Below, piece after piece: positions 1 through 6,702 of a DNA stretch of 6,797 nucleotides. Positions within the stretch are counted from its first letter, which is position 1. Every line of letters begins with the position of its first letter. The notes below the pieces were generated by a model that did not search any database, was not told where the DNA came from, and saw only the letters and a program-made list of their open reading frames with translations. The position numbers were made by a program, and so were the translations under genes. This stretch comes from JBCBWG01 sp964579305 (GTDB taxonomy: Bacteria > Pseudomonadota > Alphaproteobacteria > Rhizobiales > Hyphomicrobiaceae): the NCBI GenBank assembly GCA_964579305.1, contig CAZOGY010000161.1, positions 1 through 6,797 of the forward strand, read 5' to 3'.

Positions 1-67
1 GGGATTGTTGGCCATCGGTTGATTGTGTGATCATCTCCTCCTGCTGGTTTTTTGGGGATTGTCAGAC
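1..67. other. Upstream non-coding edge of the window
   Basis: This short leader precedes the serine hydrolase. It contains a T/G-rich stretch at about 48-60 and the Shine-Dalgarno-like GGGGA used by the first gene. A weak inverted repeat, TGAT-N6-ATCA, lies at 20-33. I see no convincing -35/-10 pair, and the upstream gene lies outside the window. Confidence 0.4.
54..58 (+). promoter_or_regulatory. Ribosome binding site of the serine hydrolase
   Basis: GGGGA lies nine bases before the ATG at 68. This supports that ATG over the TTG at 23 in the same frame, which has no purine-rich sequence in front of it and would add a 15-residue stretch lacking family similarity. Confidence 0.55.
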
Positions 68-1309
68 ATGCCGGGTTTTGGTGGGAGAAATCTGGGCGAG
101 GTGGCGGTCGACCCGGTGGGGGCTGGCTTTGCACCGGAGCGGCTGGCGCGCATTGAGAGCGTTCTTGCAGCGCATGTTGCTGCGGGCCGGATTCCGGGAG
201 CGGTGGTTGGCTTGGCGCGGAAGGGGCGCTTGGCACACGTGTGCGCGGTCGGCGTGCGTGACCCGCGGAGCGATCATGCGGCCGCGCCCGAAGCGCTTTT
301 GCCCAATGCGGTGTTTTCGATCGCCTCGATGACCAAGCCGATGGTATCGGCCGTGGCGATGCAGCTTCTTGAAGAGGGGCAGATTGCACTTTGCGATCCG
401 GTCTCGGAGTTTTTGCCGGCGCTTGCCGATTTGTCGGTCCAGGTGAGTGATCAGACCGGCGGGTTTCAGGTGCTGCCGAGCCCGCGTGTGCCGACGATCT
501 ATGATCTGTTGCGGCACACTGCTGGGTTTACTTATCAGGATCGCGGGACAACGCCCGCGCACCAGCAGACCCCTGGGTCGTCGATGGCGGCTTCGGTGCG
601 ATTGTCGCGCGACGCCTTTCTTGCGGCTCTAGCTGATGCGCCGCTGCTTTATGCTCCTGGCACGCGATGGGAGTACGGGTTTTCGACCGATGTCCTCGGT
701 CATGTGATCGAAGCGGTGACCGGGCAGGATCTGGGTGTGGTCCTGCAAGAGCGGATCTGGGGTCCACTTGGGATGATCGATACCGGGTTTCAGCTGCGCG
801 AAACGGCCAAAGCGCGGTATGCGCACGCGTTTTCCCATGATCCCCAGACGGGCGCGCCGATCTCCGTGCTGCATGCCACCGGTCAGTTGCCGCAGTGGGA
901 AAGTGGCGGTGGTGGCGCGGTTTCCACGGCTGGAGATTATCTGGCGTTTCTTGAGGCGATGCGCCTTGGCGGTGGCGTTGACGGGGTGCGCATCCTGGCG
1001 CCCAGGTCGGTAGCTGCCATGATGTCAAATCACCTGACGCCGGACATACATAATGCGTTGCCCGAGATGGAGCCGGCCGCAACGGGATACGGATTTGGGC
1101 TCGGGTTCGCGGTGCGCAACGCAGATGGCGGGTCGGCTCTGATGGGATCAGCCGGCGACGTTTACTGGTCCGGCGTTTATGGGACCTACTTTTGGATCGA
1201 TCCGCGCGCCGAATTGAGCTGCGTTTTCCTGTGCGTCCTTCCGACCCTTGCCCGCCAACGGTATCGGCAGTTGATCCGGGCGCTGGTTTATCAGGCGATG
1301 GCGGACTGA
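68..1309 (+). CDS. Serine hydrolase, class C beta-lactamase / family VIII esterase fold
   Basis: The product is 413 residues, which fits the family. Visible motifs are S-x-x-K as SMTK at residues 87-90 (nucleophile Ser87, general base Lys90), L-L-R-H-T-A-G-F at 147-154, the catalytic tyrosine as YGFS at 203-206, and a C-terminal WSGVYG at 367-372 followed by TYFWIDP. The last resembles the W-G-G-V/A-x-G motif that replaces the K-T-G box in EstB-like family VIII carboxylesterases. This points to an ester or amide hydrolase rather than a true AmpC, although weak beta-lactam hydrolysis is known in the family. There is no signal peptide from the ATG at 68, so the enzyme is probably cytoplasmic. 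The natural substrate cannot be told from sequence. The gene lies about 40 bases before the aminotransferase on the same strand and may share its transcript, but no pathway link is evident. The family call is firm and the specificity is open. Confidence 0.9.
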   Translation: MPGFGGRNLGEVAVDPVGAGFAPERLARIESVLAAHVAAGRIPGAVVGLARKGRLAHVCAVGVRDPRSDHAAAPEALLPNAVFSIASMTKPMVSAVAMQLLEEGQIALCDPVSEFLPALADLSVQVSDQTGGFQVLPSPRVPTIYDLLRHTAGFTYQDRGTTPAHQQTPGSSMAASVRLSRDAFLAALADAPLLYAPGTRWEYGFSTDVLGHVIEAVTGQDLGVVLQERIWGPLGMIDTGFQLRETAKARYAHAFSHDPQTGAPISVLHATGQLPQWESGGGGAVSTAGDYLAFLEAMRLGGGVDGVRILAPRSVAAMMSNHLTPDIHNALPEMEPAATGYGFGLGFAVRNADGGSALMGSAGDVYWSGVYGTYFWIDPRAELSCVFLCVLPTLARQRYRQLIRALVYQAMAD

Positions 1310-1336
1310 GCGGACGTTGCTGTCATTGCCGGTGTT

Positions 1337-1345
1337 GGAAGGGGG
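1337..1345 (+). promoter_or_regulatory. Ribosome binding site supporting a TTG start
   Basis: The purine-rich GGAAGGGGG ends five bases before a TTG at 1351. It is the best Shine-Dalgarno-like sequence in front of the aminotransferase and the main reason for choosing that start over the GTG codons at 1378 and 1429. Confidence 0.5.
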
Positions 1346-1350
1346 CAAGA

Positions 1351-2601
1351 TTGGCGCAGGATCAAGCGAATGGCGCGGTGGTCTGTGGGGCGCGTGCCGG
1401 ACTTGCCAAACTGGCGTCGGGTGGGACCGTGTCGGCGTTCACGCGCTTGCGGCGCCTCTTGGACGGCGTCGAAACGGATCATCGCGACCCGATCATAATG
1501 ACGGTCGGCGAGCCGCACGAAAGAATGCCGGACTTTGTGGGTCCAATCCTGCAAGCGGCGACACCGACCCTGACCAAATACCCGCCCATTCGGTTATCTG
1601 ATGCGTTGCGCGGGGCGATCGCGGACTGGATCGGCCGGCGCTATGGTCTTGCCGGACAGATCGATCCGGCCCGGCAGGTGCACCCGCTTAACGGGTCTCG
1701 CGAGGGTTTGTTCTTTGCGCTTTTGCCAGCGCTTGGGCGACGGCCGGACATCGCACAGCCCGCGGTCCTGATGCCCAACCCGAATTATCACACCTACAAC
1801 GGGGCCGCGCTCGCATGCGGGGCGGAACCGATCTCGCTGCCGGCGACGCGCGACACAGGGTATTTGCCGGACCTCGACGCGCTTGCCGCCGATCAACCGC
1901 TGCTCTCGCGAACGGCAGCGTTCTATCTGTGTTCGCCGGCCAACCCACAGGGCGTCATGGCATCACCGGCGTATCTTGCGCGCGCGCTCGCATTGGCGCG
2001 GGCGTACAATTTCATGCTATTTTGCGATGAATGTTATTCAGAAATTTATTTTGGGGAACCGCCGACAGGCGGGCTCGAAGTCGCTGCGAAAACGCCTGAA
2101 GGGTTCGCCAACCTCGTGGTTTTTAATTCGCTGTCCAAGCGCTCCAACCTGCCGGGATTGCGCTCAGGTTTTGCGGCCGGGGACGGCGACTTCCTGGAGA
2201 CCATGGCGGAAATCCGAAATCTGATCGCGCCGCAGATGCCGGGGCCGGTCGAGCAAGCGTCGATCGCCGTGTGGCAGGACGAAGCCCACGTCGAAGCGAT
2301 CCGCAAAGCCTACGGCGAAAAGTTTTCAATCGCAGACGAAGTGCTTGGTGCGCTTCCAGCATATCGGCGGCCGGATGGCGGGTTTTTCATCTGGTTAGAC
2401 GTCTCGGCTTATGGAGATAGTCGCGATGTCACCGTAACCCTTTGGAAACGCTACGGGGTCAAAGTCGTGCCCGGTGCGTTTCTGGCTCAACCTGGGCCGG
2501 ATGGCCGGACACCGTGTGATGGCTACGTGCGCATCGCGCTGGTGCACGATCCCAAGGTCACTCGGGACGCATTGATGCGGATTGCCGACCTCGCAACCTG
2601 A
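1351..2601 (+). CDS. Class I/II PLP-dependent aminotransferase, DapC-like
   Basis: This is a fold-type I aminotransferase of 416 residues from the chosen TTG. It shows the cofactor-site signature in order: GSRE at 115-118 (phosphate-binding loop), NPNYHTY with Tyr146 and Tyr149 near the ring, NPQG at 198-201, DECY at 226-229 (Asp226 to the pyridine nitrogen, Tyr229), SLSKRSNLPGLRSGF with Schiff-base Lys263, and GYVRIAL with Arg394, expected to bind the substrate carboxylate. The SLSKRSN-PGLR-SGF form is typical of succinyldiaminopimelate aminotransferases (DapC), which act in the succinylase branch of lysine and meso-diaminopimelate synthesis. A general aspartate or other amino-acid aminotransferase remains possible. 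The start is uncertain: TTG 1351 has a good ribosome site and keeps the helix ahead of SAFTRLRRLLDG, while GTG 1429 would give 390 residues. The stop lies 34 bases before ftsK, which suggests co-transcription. The aminotransferase family is certain and the DapC assignment moderate. Confidence 0.9.
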   Translation: MAQDQANGAVVCGARAGLAKLASGGTVSAFTRLRRLLDGVETDHRDPIIMTVGEPHERMPDFVGPILQAATPTLTKYPPIRLSDALRGAIADWIGRRYGLAGQIDPARQVHPLNGSREGLFFALLPALGRRPDIAQPAVLMPNPNYHTYNGAALACGAEPISLPATRDTGYLPDLDALAADQPLLSRTAAFYLCSPANPQGVMASPAYLARALALARAYNFMLFCDECYSEIYFGEPPTGGLEVAAKTPEGFANLVVFNSLSKRSNLPGLRSGFAAGDGDFLETMAEIRNLIAPQMPGPVEQASIAVWQDEAHVEAIRKAYGEKFSIADEVLGALPAYRRPDGGFFIWLDVSAYGDSRDVTVTLWKRYGVKVVPGAFLAQPGPDGRTPCDGYVRIALVHDPKVTRDALMRIADLAT

Positions 2602-2635
2602 CCGCGAGGCGGCGGGTAATGCGTGGTTGAAAGCA

Positions 2636-5473
2636 ATGGCTAGCAATTTCGAGCCGAATGACGAAGACCCTTTGCTGCCGGATCACATGCAGCAAGTGCT
2701 GATGCGTTGGACGGCGCGGTCTGCGGGAACGTCGCTATTGCTGGTCAGCGGGGCGCTCTGGCTCACGCTTGTGACGTGGCAGGTCACAGACCCCAGTTTG
2801 ACGCATGCGGTGGCTGGTCAAACGCGCAACCTGTTCGGGCCGCCTGGTGCCATCGTCTCCGATCTGATGCTCCAAGTGCTCGGGTTTGCCGCGGTGTTGT
2901 TGCTGCTTGGCCCGATCGCGCTTGGCTTGCATCTTTTGTTTGGCAGCGGCGATGGCGACACTGCGCGCGTCAGGCCCCTCGTTTTTCTTGTTGGCGTCAT
3001 GCTTGCGGCTGGGGGATTTTCTGCCGTGCCGGTGCAGGAGAATTGGCCGCTTGAGCATGGCTTTGGTGGGTTCGCTGGCGATCTGGTCCTGAGCCTTGCG
3101 ACAATGGCGACTGCAACGGTGTTACCGTTCGGCGCGTCGTTCGTTGCCGGACTTGTCCTTTTTGCTGGCGGGATCTGGCTCGCTGCGCGTGCGATCGGGA
3201 TCGAGGCGCTTGCGCTTGGCGCGGCCTGGGCTGAAGTTGCCGAAAATCTTATCGGGCGGTTGCGACGCACCCGTGCGGCGGCTGGCGCGGTGGCGTCCGG
3301 CTTTCAGCGGCGCGAGCCAGATTTGAAACCGTCCGCGGCCCGTCAGCCTGCGGACTGGGAGCATCCGGCGCCGGATCTGGACCTGAGCGATGACGCGGCC
3401 GGGGGCGACACGGCCCCCCTTCCAAGTTTCCTTCGCGAGGAGGATAAAGAGCCCAAGCCCAAATCGTCATTCTGGAGTCGGCGTTCGGCTGACAGACGCA
3501 CGCAGCCACAGCCGTGCGCGCGGTCCCGTGCCGATGCGACCGCTCGGGCTGACGATCAAGCCGGGGCGGCGGAGCACGACGATGCCGATCCGTTGCCAGC
3601 GTTGTTTGTGCGCGATCATGCCAAGCTTGGGGCTGAGGCGGCCAAGGCACGCGTGAACGGGCTTGCGCGCCAACAGGCCGCCGACGGGAGCGATGGCGCT
3701 GATCACCAGGCCGGCCGGATTGCGCGGGCTCCGATGACTGAGCTGGATGCCCTGTGTGACCTGCGCGGGCCAATTGATGGCGATGCGCTTGCACGCTCGG
3801 GGAAACGTGGCCCGCTGCCTTGCAACGCGCAGCCTGAGGCTGATCAGCATGCCGATTGCGATGCTGGCTCGGGAGACGCCGTAGTCGCCGCAGCCGGCAC
3901 GTTGCCATGCGAGGCGCCGTCAGACGCGCTGCGGGACGGCGCCCGGACAGCGGGTCTTGGGCCGGGTGCTGTTTGCCATGGCGGTGGCTATCGTCCGCCA
4001 AGTCTGAGTTTGCTGAGCGAGCCGAAACCTTCGGCGCGGGCCGGTCAGGCGGTCACGCAAACCGTTCTGCGCGGTTCTGCGCGTCTGCTGGAAGACACGC
4101 TGTCTGATTTTGGCGTCAAAGGCGCGATTCGCGAAATTCGGCCAGGCCCGGTGATCACGCTGTTTGCCTTCGAGCCGGCCAGAGGCATCAAGGCCTCTCG
4201 CGTCATCGGGCTGGCTGACGACATCGCGCGTTCGATGAGCGCGCCGTCGGCCCGCATCGCTACGATCCCAGGCACCAACCTGCTTGGCATCGAACTGCCG
4301 AACGCGAAGCGCGAAACGGTCACCTTGCGCGAGATTTTGGAGCACGGCCTATTCAGGGGTCACGCCGGACGGCTGCCAATCGCGCTCGGCAAGAGCATCG
4401 ACGGTGAGCCTGTGGTGGCGGATCTCGCAGCGATGCCGCATGTCCTGGTCGCGGGGACTACGGGGTCGGGTAAGTCGGTCGGCATCAACGCGATGATCCT
4501 GTCGCTGATCTTCCGCCATGCGCCTGAAGACTGCCGCCTCTTGTTGATCGACCCAAAAATGCTGGAGTTGTCGGTCTACAACGGGATCCCCCACCTGCTC
4601 ACACCTGTTGTGACGGAGCCTGAAAAAGCAGTTGCCGCGCTGAAATGGGCGGTGCGGGAAATGGAAGAGCGCTACAAGCGCATGGCCGATCTTGGTGTCC
4701 GCAACATCGCGATCTACAACAATCGCGTCCGCAATGCCGCAAAGCGTGGCGATGCCCTTTCCAGGCCCGTGCAGACCGGCTTTGATCGGGTCACGGGCGA
4801 TGCGGTCTTGGAAACACGCGATGTCCATGCCGCGCCGCTGCCGCAGATCGTGATCGTCGTCGATGAGTTTGCCGATCTGATGGGCGAGGCGGGCAAGGAC
4901 ATCGAAGCAGCCGTTCAGCGGCTTGCGCAAATGGCCCGTGCGGCAGGCATCCATTTGATCATGGCCACGCAGCGTCCTTCCGTCGATGTCGTGACCGGCA
5001 CGATCAAGGCCAATTTCCCGAGCCGCATTGCCTTCAAGGTGGCATCCAAGGTCGACAGCCGCACGATCATCAACGGGCAAGGCGCCGAACAGCTCCTTGG
5101 TCAAGGTGACATGCTCTTGGCCAATGGCGGCGGCCAGCTCGTCCGCGTCCATGGTGCATTCGTCAGCGATGACGATGTTGAGGCAGTGACGGACGCGATG
5201 CGGGCCAGCGGTGGCCCAGCCTACGTGGATGAGATTTTTCTCGATGACGCCGATGGGCCGCGGGGCGGTGCGTCGTTGGAGGCGGGATCGGTTGGCGAAG
5301 ATCTTTACGCGCGCGCCGTTGCGATCGTCATGCGCGATCGCCGGGCAACGACGAGTTATGTGCAGCGGCGGCTTGAGATCGGGTATAACCGTGCCGCCTC
5401 GTTGATTGAGCGCATGGAAGCGGACGGGCTGATCGGTCCGCCAGGCCCAAATGGCAAGCGCGAGATCCACTGA
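2636..5473 (+). CDS. ftsK: FtsK-type DNA translocase (cell division and chromosome segregation)
   Basis: FtsK anchors at the septum and pumps DNA so that chromosome termini are cleared and XerCD can resolve dimers. This copy has 945 residues from ATG 2636. The N-terminal membrane domain has hydrophobic segments at about 30-50, 74-101, 112-131 and 148-184; the last is long and holds a proline. A charged, low-complexity linker runs from about 205 to 460. The alpha/beta motor follows, with Walker A GTTGSGKS at 607-614 and Walker B IVIVVDEFADL with Asp743/Glu744. Further on come ATQRPSVDV and the stretch containing SKVDSRTIINGQGAEQLLGQGDML. A winged-helix gamma domain (about 889-945, with SYVQRRLEIGYNRAASLIERM) should read polar KOPS-like sequences. 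The insertion before Walker B (about residues 695-735) matches the alphaproteobacterial type. In-frame TTG codons at 2627 and 2582 are alternative starts; the latter would overlap the aminotransferase end. The ribosome site before the ATG is weak (GAAAG, two bases away). All motor residues look intact. Confidence 0.97.
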   Translation: MASNFEPNDEDPLLPDHMQQVLMRWTARSAGTSLLLVSGALWLTLVTWQVTDPSLTHAVAGQTRNLFGPPGAIVSDLMLQVLGFAAVLLLLGPIALGLHLLFGSGDGDTARVRPLVFLVGVMLAAGGFSAVPVQENWPLEHGFGGFAGDLVLSLATMATATVLPFGASFVAGLVLFAGGIWLAARAIGIEALALGAAWAEVAENLIGRLRRTRAAAGAVASGFQRREPDLKPSAARQPADWEHPAPDLDLSDDAAGGDTAPLPSFLREEDKEPKPKSSFWSRRSADRRTQPQPCARSRADATARADDQAGAAEHDDADPLPALFVRDHAKLGAEAAKARVNGLARQQAADGSDGADHQAGRIARAPMTELDALCDLRGPIDGDALARSGKRGPLPCNAQPEADQHADCDAGSGDAVVAAAGTLPCEAPSDALRDGARTAGLGPGAVCHGGGYRPPSLSLLSEPKPSARAGQAVTQTVLRGSARLLEDTLSDFGVKGAIREIRPGPVITLFAFEPARGIKASRVIGLADDIARSMSAPSARIATIPGTNLLGIELPNAKRETVTLREILEHGLFRGHAGRLPIALGKSIDGEPVVADLAAMPHVLVAGTTGSGKSVGINAMILSLIFRHAPEDCRLLLIDPKMLELSVYNGIPHLLTPVVTEPEKAVAALKWAVREMEERYKRMADLGVRNIAIYNNRVRNAAKRGDALSRPVQTGFDRVTGDAVLETRDVHAAPLPQIVIVVDEFADLMGEAGKDIEAAVQRLAQMARAAGIHLIMATQRPSVDVVTGTIKANFPSRIAFKVASKVDSRTIINGQGAEQLLGQGDMLLANGGGQLVRVHGAFVSDDDVEAVTDAMRASGGPAYVDEIFLDDADGPRGGASLEAGSVGEDLYARAVAIVMRDRRATTSYVQRRLEIGYNRAASLIERMEADGLIGPPGPNGKREIH

Positions 5474-5490
5474 CCGCTGCTGGCGCGGTC
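5472..5490 (+). terminator. Small GC hairpin at the ftsK stop codon (weak terminator candidate)
   Basis: GACCGC and GCGGTC form a perfect six-base-pair stem around a seven-base loop, beginning inside the TGA stop of ftsK. No T tract follows, so it is not a classical intrinsic terminator. It could protect the mRNA 3' end, assist Rho-dependent ending, or be chance in GC-rich DNA. Confidence 0.25.
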
Positions 5491-5782
5491 GCTGCCGGCA
5501 AGGCTCGGCGGCACTTTGCGTGGATCTGCGGCTGTTGGTTGAGGCCCCTAGCTCCATGTGGCCGGTGGTGTTGTCAGCGCATGGATAAGGTGCGGCTTCA
5601 AAGGCGCAGTTGCAGCAAAAGTCTGCGACATCCACCGTCAATCCCGACCGCATGGTCTTTTGCCGAGGGCGGCGCCAAGATCTGGTCTTAATCGTGCCAG
5701 ACCGATCGCGCGCAGTTTCGCACGGCGTCGCGCGGGGGCTTCCGGCCTCGGCGTGCTATCGCTCGACAGCAGGAGATCATGG
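5474..5782. other. 309-base gap between ftsK and lolA, no convincing gene
   Basis: Beyond the hairpin at the ftsK stop, this stretch holds no ORF with family-like sequence. The lolA frame stays open back to a GTG at 5558, but the added 75 residues are arginine-rich and would bury the lolA signal peptide, so I do not count them as coding. A minus-strand ORF entering from ftsK is a shadow. A lolA promoter is likely somewhere here given the length, but I cannot identify a convincing -35/-10 pair. Confidence 0.5.
5771..5775 (+). promoter_or_regulatory. Ribosome binding site of lolA
   Basis: AGGAG lies seven bases before the ATG at 5783, a near-ideal arrangement. It fixes the lolA start there and argues against the upstream in-frame GTG at 5558. 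Confidence 0.8.
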
Positions 5783-6499
5783 ATGCGCTTTGGTGTGACA
5801 CTTGGTGCGGCCGCATTGGCAGCGGTCGTTGGCATGGCTGCGACGGTGGCCAGCGCACAGGATGCCGGTAAAAAAGTCAGCCCGAACCCGGTCGGCGCGG
5901 GTTGGGGCAATACCACCGTGACCCAAAGTGGCAATGCGGCTGGCAGCTTTACGCCGGAGCAAACAGCGGCAATCGAACGTGTCAGCAACTACTTCGATAC
6001 CCTGACGACGCTTGCAGGTCGTTTTGTGCAGACCGATCCCGATGGCACGAAGACCAAGGGCAAGTTCTACGTAAAGCGCCCGGGCAAGTTCCGGTTCGAA
6101 TATGCCCGCCCAAGCACGAAAGTCGTCGTTTCTGACGGCCGCTTCCTTGCCATTGAGGAAAGCGATGCGAACACTGAAGAGACCTACGAGCTGAATGACA
6201 CGCCGTTCCGCATGATCCTGCGTCAGGACGTTAATCTGCTCCGTGACGCCCAGGTTCTGCAAGTTGCTGAGAGTGACAGCCAGATTGAGCTGGTCTTGAA
6301 AGACAAAGACCCTGACGTTGGCGCGGCGATCAAGATCGTGATGACCAAAGGCGAAGAATTGGTCCTGCGCGGCTGGATTACGCGTGATGCACAAGGCCTT
6401 GAGACAACCGTTGAAGCGACGGACCTGGCGTCCGGCGGCAGCCTCGACGATGACCTGTTTGAGCGCGGGCAGTTGTTCCGCAAAAAGCTGCGCAATTAG
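5783..6499 (+). CDS. lolA: Outer-membrane lipoprotein carrier protein LolA family
   Basis: LolA is the periplasmic chaperone that takes lipoproteins from the LolCDE ABC transporter in the inner membrane to the outer membrane. The product has 238 residues. A Sec signal peptide is clear: MRF, a hydrophobic run at about 5-23, then ASA-Q with probable cleavage after residue 25. An extension of about 30 residues rich in G, N, T and S precedes the carrier domain, which starts near FTPEQTAAIERVSNYFDTL. Typical features are LAGRFVQTDPDG, GKFYVKRPGKFRFEY, the VVVSDGRFLAI strand, DTPFRMILRQDVNLL, and the C-terminal RGWITRDAQGLETTVEATDL. These fit the alphaproteobacterial branch, in which a separate LolB is often not found. 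The upstream frame is open, but the start is settled by signal peptide and ribosome site. It follows ftsK on the same strand after 309 bases. A LolA-fold protein with another lipid or lipoprotein client cannot be excluded. Confidence 0.9.
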   Translation: MRFGVTLGAAALAAVVGMAATVASAQDAGKKVSPNPVGAGWGNTTVTQSGNAAGSFTPEQTAAIERVSNYFDTLTTLAGRFVQTDPDGTKTKGKFYVKRPGKFRFEYARPSTKVVVSDGRFLAIEESDANTEETYELNDTPFRMILRQDVNLLRDAQVLQVAESDSQIELVLKDKDPDVGAAIKIVMTKGEELVLRGWITRDAQGLETTVEATDLASGGSLDDDLFERGQLFRKKLRN

Positions 6500-6516
6500 G
6501 CTTTGACGAACTCCGA

Positions 6517-6554
6517 ACCGCGCGCTGCCGATATCGGTCCGGTGGACGCGCGGT
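6517..6554 (+). terminator. Inverted repeat just after lolA, possible transcript end
   Basis: ACCGCGCG at 6517-6524 and CGCGCGGT at 6547-6554 form a perfect eight-base-pair stem around a 22-base loop. The loop contains its own ten-base palindrome, CCGATATCGG, at 6528-6537. The element starts 17 bases after the lolA stop. Only a short CTT follows, with no real T tract, so termination is a tentative reading; mRNA 3'-end stabilisation is equally possible. Confidence 0.35.
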
Positions 6555-6576
6555 CTTCACACGATAACCACCGGGC

Positions 6577-6603
6577 GCGCGGCACTGAATTTTTGAGCCG
6601 CGC
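6577..6603. repeat. Inverted repeat with a T-rich loop
   Basis: GCGCGGC at 6577-6583 pairs with GCCGCGC at 6597-6603, giving seven GC pairs around a 13-base loop that includes five consecutive T. The T run lies within the loop rather than after the stem, so this is not a standard terminator. Confidence 0.35.
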
Positions 6604-6654
6604 AGTTCCGTTTCGCGCGTAGGTGGGGGGAGCGGGGGCCGGCCGTTTTCGTGG

Positions 6655-6677
6655 CGATGTTTCGAACACGAACATCG
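6655..6677. repeat. Inverted repeat with an internal CGAACA tandem repeat
   Basis: CGATGTT at 6655-6661 pairs with AACATCG at 6671-6677. Allowing one bulged T adds two more CG pairs and leaves an AACA tetraloop, a total of nine base pairs. The same stretch contains CGAACA twice in tandem (6663-6674). It could be a small RNA hairpin or a protein binding site; the sequence does not decide. Confidence 0.35.
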
Positions 6678-6686
6678 ATGGCTCGG

Positions 6687-6702
6687 GCCGCTTTGCGGCT
6701 TT
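6687..6702 (+). terminator. Short GC hairpin followed by TTT
   Basis: GCCGC and GCGGC form a five-base-pair stem around a TTT loop, followed by only three T. It is too short to call a terminator with confidence, but it is the only stem in this tail that is followed directly by T residues. Confidence 0.2.

Noticed and set aside
23..67. TTG-initiated extension of the serine hydrolase with a short hydrophobic stretch
   Set aside because: There is no ribosome site before it, the stretch is too short and lacks the charge pattern of a signal peptide, and ATG 68 has GGGGA at good spacing.
3249..4001. A 250-codon minus-strand ORF opposite the FtsK linker
   Set aside because: The translation is rich in Arg, Pro, Ala and His with no domain, as expected of a reverse-strand shadow. 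The + strand frame is continuous with clear FtsK domains on both sides.
4349..5653. A 434-codon ORF on the minus strand opposite the FtsK motor
   Set aside because: It lies antisense to the highly conserved FtsK motor, its translation shows no recognisable family, and long antisense ORFs are common in GC-rich genes with strong third-position bias.
5558..5782. Upstream in-frame extension of lolA from a GTG
   Set aside because: It would place 75 arginine-rich residues before a textbook signal peptide, whereas ATG 5783 has an AGGAG at ideal distance.
6663..6674. Tandem CGAACA considered as an alphaproteobacterial SOS (LexA) box
   Set aside because: The alphaproteobacterial LexA box is GAAC or GTTC repeated with seven bases between; here only two bases separate the GAAC units.
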